Of a stretch of DNA of 5,633 nt, positions 1 through 5,633 are shown piece after piece. The notes under the pieces are model-generated. The model searched no databases, had not been told where the DNA came from, and saw nothing but the letters and a program-made list of their open reading frames with translations. Origin of the DNA: Flavipsychrobacter stenotrophus (GTDB lineage Bacteria; Bacteroidota; Bacteroidia; Chitinophagales; Chitinophagaceae); assembly GCA_947379685.1 (NCBI GenBank), contig CANCOG010000350.1:1-5633 (forward strand). Reading direction: 5' to 3'. Position 1 is the first letter of the stretch. Every line of letters begins with the position of its first letter. Position numbers and translations under genes: made by a program.

Positions 1-926
1 GAGGGAATACGTTTTTCACTCAGTATGGCCTTGGTATAAAGTGCATTATTGGCAACATTCCATTTTCTACCAACGTGATTAAATGAATGGGCAGACGGCC
101 CAACACCCAGGTAGGGCAGACTTCGCCAGTAGTTGGTGTTGTGCACCGCATATTGCCCCGGAAGTGCAAAATTAGATATCTCATAATGCTCGTACCCGGC
201 GCTACCTGCAAAGTCCATTAAAATTTCAAATTGGTTGGCTGCCTGGGCTGGGTCAACTGGAGGCAACTTGTTTTTTAAAATTGCAGCGTGCAATGCCGTC
301 TTTTCTTCGACAGTTAATGCATATGCCGAAAAATGCGGTATCCCCAGTGATGCCATCTTGCCGAGGTTAAGTTTCCAGTCCTTATCACTGAGCATAGGTG
401 TGCCATAAATGAGGTCCAGGCTTAGATTGGTATAACCAGCATCCTGAGCGGCTTTAATGGCGTAATCGGCTTGCTGTGCATTGTGTGCCCGCTTCATATA
501 GAGGAGGTCTGCATCATGAAAAGACTGTACGCCTATGCTTAGCCTGTTCACTGGAGTTGTTCGTAGGGAATTCAGGTAGTTCTTATCCAGGTCATCTGGG
601 TTCGCTTCCAGGGTAAATTCTGTTACCTTGTTTACTGTAAAATGCTTATATATTGTTTCGGTCAAATAATTGATCTCAGATGCTGTTAACAAAGATGGGG
701 TGCCACCGCCAAAATAGATCGTTGCAACCGGGGTATTGCCCAGGTAGTCTTTTTGCATTTCAAGCTCCATGATCATAGCATGGAGCAACTCATCTTTATA
801 TTTTAAAGAAGTGGAAAAATGGAAATTGCAATAGACACATGCTTGTTTACAAAAGGGTATGTGCAGATAAATACCTGCCGTTCGCGGTTGAGCAGGTGAG
901 CTATTTTGTAGATGTGTATTGTCCAT
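1..926 (-). CDS. hemW: Radical SAM heme chaperone HemW, 3' end missing
   Basis: HemW binds heme and delivers it to hemoproteins; it is a relative of the anaerobic coproporphyrinogen oxidase HemN but lacks that activity in the members studied. I translated this frame by hand: 308 codons are present, and the usual length is about 375 to 380, so about 70 C-terminal residues lie beyond the left edge. The iron-sulfur cysteines are C26, C30 and C33 in CKQACVYCNF. The CX3CX2C motif is followed by x-F rather than x-C, which is the HemW pattern and not the HemN one. Other radical-SAM landmarks are GGGTPS (73-78), EANP (107-110), RLSIGVQSF (128-136) and DLIYGTP (171-177). HNTNYW (262-267) is the conserved HNxxYW motif whose histidine is implicated in heme binding, and GVGPSAHSF follows it. 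I chose the ATG at 926 because family members usually start shortly before the IYLHIPFC segment and a TAATTTTG motif lies just upstream. An in-frame ATG at 977 would add 17 hydrophobic residues and is less likely. The gene is divergent from the DUF4271 gene. Confidence 0.95.
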   Translation of the reverse strand, partial: MDNTHLQNSSPAQPRTAGIYLHIPFCKQACVYCNFHFSTSLKYKDELLHAMIMELEMQKDYLGNTPVATIYFGGGTPSLLTASEINYLTETIYKHFTVNKVTEFTLEANPDDLDKNYLNSLRTTPVNRLSIGVQSFHDADLLYMKRAHNAQQADYAIKAAQDAGYTNLSLDLIYGTPMLSDKDWKLNLGKMASLGIPHFSAYALTVEEKTALHAAILKNKLPPVDPAQAANQFEILMDFAGSAGYEHYEISNFALPGQYAVHNTNYWRSLPYLGVGPSAHSFNHVGRKWNVANNALYTKAILSEKRIP

Positions 927-932
927 GCCCGG

Positions 933-940
933 CAAAATTA
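933..940 (-). promoter_or_regulatory. Putative Bacteroidota -7 element of hemW
   Basis: Read on the minus strand, these bases are TAATTTTG, an exact match to the Bacteroidota -7 consensus TAnnTTTG. It ends 6 bases before the hemW ATG at 926, so a start site the usual few bases downstream would give a leaderless or nearly leaderless mRNA. I find no TTG (-33 element) at the expected 17 to 23 base spacing, which weakens the call. The motif is part of a 12-mer, TTAATTTTGCCG, that recurs at the divergent gene. Confidence 0.4.
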
Positions 941-1026
941 AGTGAATCAATGGCAGGATGGCTATATGGTTTCGCATTCGTGCAACTTTGAGGTTGAATA
1001 GAGTGCACTATTTTACGTTTGGACCG

Positions 1027-1051
1027 ACACAAACGGTATTAGCCGTTGTGT
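1027..1051. repeat. Imperfect inverted repeat in the divergent intergenic region
   Basis: ACACAAACGG (1027-1036) pairs with CCGTTGTGT (1043-1051) across a 6-base loop, TATTAG. The stem has 9 base pairs and one bulged A at 1031. No T-run follows on either strand, so it does not look like an intrinsic terminator. Its place between two divergent genes, about 100 bases from each start, suits an operator or a DNA-binding site, but no regulator can be named. The rest of the 927-1152 spacer holds an 8-base palindrome, AGTGCACT (1002-1009), and the two promoter-like elements, with no gene. Confidence 0.45.
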
Positions 1052-1109
1052 TGCTTGCAAAAAGATATTAACACATAAAGTGGATAAATAATTTTATAGC
1101 ATCTAATTG

Positions 1110-1143
1110 TTGTAAAAACTGAGTTGAATATCCGTTAATTTTG
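1110..1143 (+). promoter_or_regulatory. Putative Bacteroidota promoter of the DUF4271-hemD pair
   Basis: TTG at 1110-1112 is followed after 23 bases by TAATTTTG at 1136-1143. This fits the Bacteroidota pattern TTG, 17 to 23 bases, TAnnTTTG, at the long end of the spacing range. It is the only site in the window where both elements are found. Transcription would start near 1148-1151, just before the ATG at 1153. The TTG codon at 1141 falls inside the -7 element, so it would not be in the mRNA, which argues for the ATG as the translation start. Confidence 0.5.
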
Positions 1144-1152
1144 CCGCAGACC

Positions 1153-2028
1153 ATGTTTCGATTCCTCTACGTTTTATTTTTCCTGCTTTTTATATCTGGT
1201 TCACATTCCGAGGCACACTTCGGCCCATCTAAGTATGGCGTACTAGCAATTGCTGATACAAATGCTGTATCGGCAGGGGTAAAGAGAATGGGGGATAGTA
1301 TGATTTACAAACACCCGATGATGGTGACGAAGAATATCATCAGCGACATCGAGGTGCCCATTAAGATAAAGTCCCAAACAGCAGATTTTTACTTGCTTCT
1401 GTTGCTTTGTCTCATGCTGGGTGTGATCAGATTTGTTGATGAGCGTTACTTTTTCAATTTATGGTTGGCATTTTGGAATCCGACTTTAAGTAATCGGCAA
1501 CTGAAAGATCAGATACAGAGCGCGGGTTTGCCGAATTTCCTGATGAACCTGTTTTTTACTATTGCTGAGGGTGCATACTTATACTATGTTGTTAAGTTCT
1601 TTACCCCTCATCCATCTGGCGTTATTCCCCCTTCATTGCTAATATTTTTGCTCATTATGGGTACTGCACTCATTTATGGAGCCAAATATGCGGCAGTCCG
1701 TTTTAGTGGCTGGGCATTCCGGATGGAGGGAGTAACAGATCATTATCTATTCAACGTATTTCTTATCAATAAAATACTGGCTATTACTTTAGTTCCATTT
1801 ATCATTATCCTTGCATTTGCAAATCACGACGTTGCCCAGCAAATGGTAGTTATCTCATTTATAGTTTCCGGAATATTGTTATTAAATAGGTATATCAGGT
1901 CCTGGCAGGTTTTCGGGTCATTTTTCCAATATAGTAAATTCCATTTTTTTATGTACCTTTGCGCCTCGGAAATATTGCCATTGGCGGTTTTAATGAAATT
2001 ATTGGTAAAGGGACTTATGTTTTATTAA
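1153..2028 (+). CDS. DUF4271 family integral membrane protein
   Basis: This 291-residue protein has a hydrophobic signal-peptide-like N-terminus (about 1-18, with a possible cleavage near SEA-H at 21-22). A polar stretch of about 55 residues (22-75) follows, probably periplasmic. About six membrane helices come next, near 78-93, 130-150, 159-180, 200-223, 229-246 and 263-285. The C-terminal half carries what I recognise as DUF4271 signatures: RMEGVTDHYLFNVFLINKIL (190-209) and FHFFMYLCASEILPLAVL (263-280). The family is typical of Bacteroidota and, as far as I know, has no established biochemical function. The start is the ATG at 1153; the TTG at 1141 would add only four residues and overlaps the predicted -7 element. 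The HemD-like gene begins 50 bases after the stop on the same strand with no terminator or TAnnTTTG motif between, so the two are probably co-transcribed. Family assignment is from recall of conserved segments; the helix positions are judged by eye. Confidence 0.85.
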   Translation: MFRFLYVLFFLLFISGSHSEAHFGPSKYGVLAIADTNAVSAGVKRMGDSMIYKHPMMVTKNIISDIEVPIKIKSQTADFYLLLLLCLMLGVIRFVDERYFFNLWLAFWNPTLSNRQLKDQIQSAGLPNFLMNLFFTIAEGAYLYYVVKFFTPHPSGVIPPSLLIFLLIMGTALIYGAKYAAVRFSGWAFRMEGVTDHYLFNVFLINKILAITLVPFIIILAFANHDVAQQMVVISFIVSGILLLNRYIRSWQVFGSFFQYSKFHFFMYLCASEILPLAVLMKLLVKGLMFY

Positions 2029-2078
2029 TGCAATATTAGAATTTACAACGTTTCAAAAAAACACCGAAATCCCTGAAT

Positions 2079-2876
2079 ATGGCAAAAGTTGTTAGTTCAA
2101 AAAAGAAAGTTGCTGAGGTGAAAGAAGTAAAAATAAGCAGCATATTAATAACCCAACCCCGTCCGGAAACGGAAAAATCTCCCTACTTTGACCTTGCTAA
2201 AAAGTTTGATGTCAGGGTCGACTTTCATGCATTTATTCGCGTAGAGGGGTTAACTGGTAAAGAGTTCCGTAAACAAAGAGTTGACATTACTGAATATACT
2301 GCGATAGTGTTTACAAGCCGTAGCGCTGTAGATCACTTTTTTCGCATTTGTGAAGAGCTTAAAGTTAAGGTTTCGCAGGATATGAAGTACTTCTGCATTA
2401 CCGAGGCAGTTGCTTTGTACCTTCAAAAATTCATATTATACAGGAAGAGGAAAGTGTTCTTTTCTGCCGATGGCACAACAGCAGGATTGTTGGAAATTAT
2501 TGGCAAGCACAAAAATAATGAGAAATTCATTTTGCCTTTAGCGGATAGCGCAAAAAACGACATTGCGCAATTCATGATAAAGCACAATGTAAAATACATT
2601 GAAGCCTCACTTTATCGCACAGTTTCAAACGATATTACGACGGTAATGGAGACTGAATACGATATTATTGTATTCTTTAGCCCGTACAGTGTTCAAACCC
2701 TGTTTGATCACGACCCTCAATTCAAACAAAACGGAACGCTCATTGGTGCATTTGGCCCAACTACTTCAAAAGCAGTTGAGGACAATGGTTTGCGGCTAGA
2801 TATAAAGGCTCCTGCCCCAAACACACCATCTATGGTTTCTGCCCTGGAGAATTTCCTTGCGTTGATTAAAAAATAG
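2079..2876 (+). CDS. hemD: Uroporphyrinogen-III synthase family protein (HemD)
   Basis: HemD closes the linear tetrapyrrole hydroxymethylbilane while inverting ring D, giving uroporphyrinogen III, the precursor of heme, siroheme and cobalamin; it acts in the cytosol. The 265-residue length suits the family. A Lys-rich N-terminal extension (1-18) precedes the first domain. ILITQPRPETEKSPYFDLA (22-40) and the IVFTSRSAVDHFF segment (76-88) resemble Bacteroidota HemD proteins. The second half has the LYRTV segment (178-182), whose tyrosine fits the conserved Y-x-T position, then FFSPYSVQTLF (199-209). IGAFGPTTSKAVEDNGL (222-238) and the APNTPSMVSALENFL tail (246-260) follow. The ATG at 2079 is the natural start; no Shine-Dalgarno sequence is evident. 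HemD is poorly conserved, so the call rests on overall pattern. It probably shares a transcript with the DUF4271 gene upstream. No other gene of early tetrapyrrole synthesis is visible here. Confidence 0.85.
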   Translation: MAKVVSSKKKVAEVKEVKISSILITQPRPETEKSPYFDLAKKFDVRVDFHAFIRVEGLTGKEFRKQRVDITEYTAIVFTSRSAVDHFFRICEELKVKVSQDMKYFCITEAVALYLQKFILYRKRKVFFSADGTTAGLLEIIGKHKNNEKFILPLADSAKNDIAQFMIKHNVKYIEASLYRTVSNDITTVMETEYDIIVFFSPYSVQTLFDHDPQFKQNGTLIGAFGPTTSKAVEDNGLRLDIKAPAPNTPSMVSALENFLALIKK

Positions 2877-3075
2877 TAATTTCCCCTGGCAGCCTCCGTT
2901 TTCGCAGCTCTTGGTTCCATTCTTTTTGAATTGCATTATGTCTATTGCCCGGCATTGGAACGGGTAGCATGATTTCCTTGTTGTTATTACTCGCGTTTTA
3001 ATATATTAGTTCGGCCAGTTAATTTTTCTGTCTTTTTTTGCCTTATATAGTATTTCGGGGCAATGAAATTGCATA

Positions 3076-3107
3076 CGGCTGGACATGATATTCATGTTTG
3101 TCAGCCG
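3076..3107. repeat. Two-part hairpin upstream of the thioredoxin-fold gene
   Basis: CGGCTG (3076-3081) pairs with CAGCCG (3102-3107), and inside it ACATG (3083-3087) pairs with CATGT (3093-3097) around a 5-base loop. The two stems are separated by an asymmetric internal loop (one base against four). No T-run follows directly, so a simple intrinsic terminator is unlikely. It lies about 100 bases before the next start codon. It could be an operator, an RNA structure, or a remnant with no function. Confidence 0.5.
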
Positions 3108-3115
3108 AACTGAAT

Positions 3116-3131
3116 ATGAATGTTTATTCAT
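3116..3131. repeat. Small inverted repeat ATGAAT-GTTT-ATTCAT
   Basis: ATGAAT (3116-3121) and ATTCAT (3126-3131) form a perfect 6-base-pair stem with a 4-base loop, 8 bases after the preceding hairpin. ATATTCA (3088-3094) in that hairpin's loop region could instead pair with TGAATAT (3111-3117), so the two structures are mutually exclusive in part. The stem is AT-rich and may be chance. Confidence 0.3.
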
Positions 3132-3201
3132 CTCTTTACCTTTTCCACCATTTTAGTGAAATCCATTTCTTTTGCCTGATGTACGAATCATTTTGTAGCC
3201 C

Positions 3202-3209
3202 TACTTTTG
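3202..3209 (+). promoter_or_regulatory. Putative -7 element of the thioredoxin-fold gene
   Basis: TACTTTTG matches TAnnTTTG and ends 4 bases before the ATG at 3214, so a transcript from it would start at or just around the start codon. The nearest suitable upstream TTG (3172-3174) is 27 bases away, longer than the usual 17 to 23. This is the only TAnnTTTG match I found in the spacer. AT-rich spacers can produce such a match by chance. Confidence 0.35.
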
Positions 3210-3213
3210 TTTT

Positions 3214-5241
3214 ATGGCAAACAGACTGAAAGCAGAACAAAGTCAATACCTACTCCAGCATGCACACAACCCGGTTGACTGGTTTCCTTGGGGAGATGAG
3301 GCCTTCGAAAAGGCCAGGTTGGAGAATAAGCCTGTAATAGTAAGTATTGGATACGCGGCTTGCCATTGGTGCCATGTGATGGAGCGTGAGAGTTTTGAAG
3401 ATGACAAAGTAGCCAGTTACATGAATGAAAACTTCGTGTGCATTAAAGTTGATCGCGAAGAAAACCCCGATGTAGACCACATGTACATGGACGCCGTACA
3501 AGCTATCAGTGGCAGTGGCGGTTGGCCCCTTAACGCCTTTGTAACGCCCGATAGGGTCCCCTTTTACGGTGGAACATACTATCCGCCCCGCCCGGCCTAT
3601 AATCGCCCGTCCTGGATGCAGGTAATGCAACGGATGATGCAGATTTGGGTAAGCCAGCAGGATGAAGTAATTGCACAGGCCGAACAGATGGTCAATTACC
3701 TGCGGCAGTCAGCAATAGCGGTTGCATCGACCGACAAGAAGGACTGGAACAGGGATACGTGTCATAAGATTGCCACAGCTTTACTGCGAATGGCTGACAA
3801 GGAAATGGGTGGTTTTGGGAATGCGCCTAAATTCCCTGGCACAATGGCCATCAGTTTCCTGCTCGATAACTACCATTTTACAGGCAACGATGAGGCCATG
3901 CAACAAGCTTTGCTCAGCCTTGATGTAATGGCGAACGGTGGTATTTACGACCAGTTGGGCGGGGGATTCGCCCGTTATTCTACCGATCGTCAGTGGCTGG
4001 CTCCCCACTTTGAAAAAATGTTGTACGATAATGCTCTATTGATAATGGCTTATTGTGATGCATATAGCCTCACAAAATTCGAAGGATATAAGGAAACGAT
4101 CGACGAAACGATAGCCTTTATGGACCGCGAACTAAGGGCGCCCGAAGGTGGCTACTATTGCGCACTTGATGCTGATAGCGAGGGTGTGGAAGGTAAATTT
4201 TATACCTGGACCTGGGATGAATGGATGCTTGCCTTAGGAGAAGATGCCTTGCTGGCAGGTGATTATTTTGGAGTAAATGAAGAAGGAAATTGGGAACACA
4301 CCAACATCCTTCACATTGCAGATGACCCTGAAGCTATTGCCATAAAATATGGCTGCAGCCTGGAAGAATTAAACACAAAAATCAATGCTGTAAAAGCCAG
4401 ACTCCTTGATTTGCGTTCTGCGAAGCCCCGTCCGCTTACTGACGATAAATGCCTGCTTTCATGGAATGCATTAGCCAGTATTGCACTTGTAAAGGCAGGT
4501 GTATTACTGGAAAATCCGGATTATTTATTGCGCGCAACTACCCATATGCAATGGATGCTGAAAGCCTTTGGATCTACTCCAGGCATGAAGCACACCTTTA
4601 ACAAGGGCATCGCTAAAATAGAGGCAAAACTTGATGATTTTGCTTACCTGGTTCAGGCATTGTTGCGTTTAGGTTCTGCATCAGGTGACAATATATGGAT
4701 AAGTAAGGCCGTCGAAATAACGGAATGGATAATTCGTGATTTTGAATATGACAGTACGTTTTTTTATTTTACATCCATTGCCCAGCAAGATATTCCTGTC
4801 AGGAAAGTTGATGTACATGATGGCGCAACTCCTTCCGCTAATGCTGTCATGGCTGAGAATCTGTGGATCTGTGGTATGGCTTCCGATAGGGTAGGTTGGA
4901 TTTCGCGTGCGGAACGAATGCTGGTAAGCATGGCTTCGCAAGTGCTCCGCAACCCATACTCTTTTGGATATTGGGCGCGCCTTATTCAGCAAAATATTGT
5001 TGGAATGAAGGTTATAGTAGCTGCCGGGGAAAATGCGATTAAAAGAGCAGCGGGCCTGAAACAGCATTTTGCACCGCATTCTTTTTTGGTTTTTTGCTCT
5101 GAAAATGCCCCGGAATTAACAATTTTGAAAAATAAATTTTCTCCCGATAATTTGTATATATTTGTGTGCTCGGAAAGTGCCTGCTTATCGCCTGTTAGTA
5201 GCGTTGGGCAAGCGATTGCGACAATTGATGATTTTAACTAG
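3214..5241 (+). CDS. Thioredoxin-fold protein of the YyaL/SPATA20 (DUF255) family
   Basis: This 675-residue protein is full length for a family of about 670 to 690 residues found in bacteria, archaea and animals (human SPATA20, Bacillus subtilis YyaL). Its reaction is not established. The start matches the family well: NRLKAEQSQYLLQHAHNPVD (3-22), then a thioredoxin-like domain with CHWCH at C50-C53 in GYAACHWCHVMERESF (46-61). VDREENPDVD (79-88) and SGSGGWPLNAFVTPD (99-113) follow, then GGTYYPP (119-125). The larger C-terminal part looks like the helical-barrel region related to six-hairpin glycosidases. Its landmarks are the GGIYDQLGGGFARYSTD segment (242-258), PHFEKMLYDNALL (264-276), ALDADSEGVEGKFYTWT (317-333), LTDDKCLLSWNALAS (408-422) and DGATPSANAV (536-545). 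The tail has the family's closing cysteine pair, VCSESACLSPV (651-661), with C652 and C657. No signal peptide is seen, so it is probably cytosolic. It is separated from hemD by 337 bases and from gldK by 162 bases with a terminator-like hairpin, so it probably forms its own transcript. Confidence 0.95.
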   Translation: MANRLKAEQSQYLLQHAHNPVDWFPWGDEAFEKARLENKPVIVSIGYAACHWCHVMERESFEDDKVASYMNENFVCIKVDREENPDVDHMYMDAVQAISGSGGWPLNAFVTPDRVPFYGGTYYPPRPAYNRPSWMQVMQRMMQIWVSQQDEVIAQAEQMVNYLRQSAIAVASTDKKDWNRDTCHKIATALLRMADKEMGGFGNAPKFPGTMAISFLLDNYHFTGNDEAMQQALLSLDVMANGGIYDQLGGGFARYSTDRQWLAPHFEKMLYDNALLIMAYCDAYSLTKFEGYKETIDETIAFMDRELRAPEGGYYCALDADSEGVEGKFYTWTWDEWMLALGEDALLAGDYFGVNEEGNWEHTNILHIADDPEAIAIKYGCSLEELNTKINAVKARLLDLRSAKPRPLTDDKCLLSWNALASIALVKAGVLLENPDYLLRATTHMQWMLKAFGSTPGMKHTFNKGIAKIEAKLDDFAYLVQALLRLGSASGDNIWISKAVEITEWIIRDFEYDSTFFYFTSIAQQDIPVRKVDVHDGATPSANAVMAENLWICGMASDRVGWISRAERMLVSMASQVLRNPYSFGYWARLIQQNIVGMKVIVAAGENAIKRAAGLKQHFAPHSFLVFCSENAPELTILKNKFSPDNLYIFVCSESACLSPVSSVGQAIATIDDFN

Positions 5242-5300
5242 ACTTGCTTTTTTAAATTTTTTTATCGGTCAGATTATTAACATTTTTTTGCGGAAAGTTG

Positions 5301-5308
5301 TATTTTTG
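5301..5308 (+). promoter_or_regulatory. Putative -7 element upstream of gldK
   Basis: TATTTTTG matches TAnnTTTG. A start site near 5313-5316 would give gldK a leader of about 90 bases. No TTG lies at 17 to 23 bases upstream; the nearest, 5288-5290, is only 10 away. The region is very AT-rich, so a chance match is possible. A terminator-like hairpin lies between this element and the gldK start codon. Confidence 0.35.
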
Positions 5309-5332
5309 GAAAAATCTTTGAATATTGTGCGT

Positions 5333-5370
5333 CGGTTTTCAATTGTAGTACAATTATAAGACCGTTTTTT
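5333..5370 (+). terminator. Intrinsic-terminator-like hairpin with T-run
   Basis: CGGTTTT (5333-5339) pairs with AAGACCG (5358-5364), including one G-T pair. Inside it a perfect inverted repeat, AATTGTA (5341-5347) and TACAATT (5349-5355), closes the tip, leaving a small internal loop. Six T residues (5365-5370) follow at once. This fits a plus-strand intrinsic terminator, about 90 bases after the stop codon of the thioredoxin-fold gene. The stem is AT-rich, so it may be only moderately strong. Because it also lies before gldK, it could act as an attenuator in that gene's leader. Confidence 0.6.
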
Positions 5371-5403
5371 ACTTGCCAAATTGCTAAAATAACAAATAGT
5401 AGT

Positions 5404-5633
5404 ATGAAAAGAACATCCCTGAAAGTCTTAGCTTTATCGTTACTTGCACTTGCGTCAGGTTGCGGAAAAGTAGGCTCCAATGGCCAATTAATCGGTGATC
5501 AGACAAGACTTAATTATAAACCGCCTGTTCCCATTGGTATGGTTTATGTACCATCTGGTACATTTAAAATGGGAGCGAGTGACGAAGATGTACGCGGAAG
5601 AAATGACGCGACTATTCACACCATTCAGGAAGT
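5404..5633 (+). CDS. gldK: GldK/PorK-type gliding and type IX secretion lipoprotein, 5' end only
   Basis: GldK (PorK in Porphyromonas) is an outer-membrane lipoprotein that forms a periplasmic ring with GldN/PorN in the type IX secretion and gliding machinery of Bacteroidota. Only the first 76 codons are present. MKRTSLKVLALSLLALASGC is a lipoprotein signal peptide with the lipidated cysteine at C20. After a short linker, GMVYVPSGTFKMGAS (45-59) opens a formylglycine-generating-enzyme/SUMF1-like domain, and SDEDVRGRND (59-68) resembles the GldK version of this domain. GldK proteins carry this fold without a known enzymatic role. The ATG at 5404 is clear because the signal peptide follows directly; no Shine-Dalgarno sequence is seen. 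gldL, gldM and gldN would be expected downstream, outside the window. Another SUMF1-domain lipoprotein is possible with so little sequence. The leader holds a terminator-like hairpin and a possible promoter element. Confidence 0.8.
   Translation, partial: MKRTSLKVLALSLLALASGCGKVGSNGQLIGDQTRLNYKPPVPIGMVYVPSGTFKMGASDEDVRGRNDATIHTIQE

Larger units (their letters stand above)
2877..3213. other. 337-base intergenic region without a supportable gene
   Basis: No credible coding region is found; the longest ATG frame I inspected (3063-3113) is only 16 codons. A small possible hairpin lies just after hemD (TGCCCG at 2946-2951 with CGGGTA at 2961-2966, one G-T pair, 9-base loop). It has no clean T-run behind it, so it is only a weak terminator candidate. 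The 3000-3050 stretch is AT-rich with a T-run at 3032-3039. Two adjacent hairpins at 3076-3131 and a TAnnTTTG motif at 3202-3209 are listed separately. Confidence 0.7.

Noticed and set aside
1..926. HemN (oxygen-independent coproporphyrinogen III oxidase) as the identity of the minus-strand gene
   Set aside because: The iron-sulfur motif is CX3CX2C followed by x-F rather than x-C, and the HNxxYW motif is present, both favouring HemW.
927..977. In-frame ATG at 977 that would lengthen HemW by 17 residues
   Set aside because: The extra residues are not typical of HemW and the TAATTTTG motif lies downstream of that ATG; it cannot be fully excluded.
1141..1152. TTG start codon that would extend the DUF4271 protein by four residues
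   Set aside because: It lies inside the predicted -7 element and the ATG at 1153 begins a clean signal peptide.
2717..2920. Antisense frame of 67 codons overlapping the end of hemD
   Set aside because: Most of it is opposite the conserved C-terminal segment of hemD and it shows no recognisable motif.
3063..3113. 16-codon ATG frame in the intergenic region
   Set aside because: It is too short to support, overlaps the hairpin, and has no ribosome-binding or promoter evidence.
3250..3630. Antisense reading frame of 126 codons within the thioredoxin-fold gene
   Set aside because: It lies wholly opposite a strongly conserved coding region and its translation resembles no known family.
4681..5079. 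Antisense reading frame of 132 codons near the 3' end of the thioredoxin-fold gene
   Set aside because: It is a shadow of the real gene; the composition is not protein-like and the sense frame carries the family motifs.
5162..5359. Plus-strand frame of 65 codons across the end of the thioredoxin-fold gene and the spacer
   Set aside because: It begins inside the conserved tail of the real gene and ends beyond the terminator-like hairpin; its residues reflect AT-rich spacer DNA.
1..5633. CRISPR array, tRNA, rRNA, insertion sequence or phage element
   Set aside because: No regularly spaced repeats, transposase motifs, terminal inverted repeats or tRNA-like folds were seen on reading both strands.

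Overview
The window looks like a piece of a Bacteroidota chromosome, most likely from the Chitinophagaceae/Sphingobacteriia side; this rank is an inference from gene content, not a measured placement. The indicators are the start of a GldK/PorK-type lipoprotein gene (type IX secretion and gliding), a DUF4271-family membrane protein next to a Bacteroidota-style uroporphyrinogen-III synthase, moderate to low GC content, no clear Shine-Dalgarno sequences, and promoter-like TAnnTTTG elements.

Layout, left to right. A heme-chaperone gene, hemW, lies on the minus strand and runs off the left edge, so about 70 C-terminal residues are missing. A divergent intergenic region of about 226 bases follows, with promoter-like elements facing both ways and an imperfect inverted repeat. 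Two plus-strand genes come next and are probably co-transcribed: a six-helix DUF4271 membrane protein with a signal peptide, and a HemD-like protein 50 bases downstream. A 337-base intergenic region without a supportable gene follows, carrying two adjacent hairpins and a TAnnTTTG motif at its right end. A complete 675-residue thioredoxin-fold protein of the YyaL/SPATA20 (DUF255) family comes next. After a 162-base spacer with a terminator-like hairpin, the first 76 codons of gldK/porK run off the right edge.

How the genes relate. HemW (heme delivery) and HemD (tetrapyrrole synthesis) flank the DUF4271 gene, which makes a heme or envelope link for DUF4271 worth considering but does not prove one. 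The thioredoxin-fold protein sits beside gldK but appears to be a separate transcription unit. Every gene seems ordinary for the lineage. I see no CRISPR array, transposon, phage gene, RNA gene or clearly new system. The less routine signals are regulatory: TAnnTTTG motifs only 4 to 9 bases before three start codons, which suggests leaderless or very short-leader mRNAs, and a terminator-like hairpin between the only promoter-like motif found and the gldK start.
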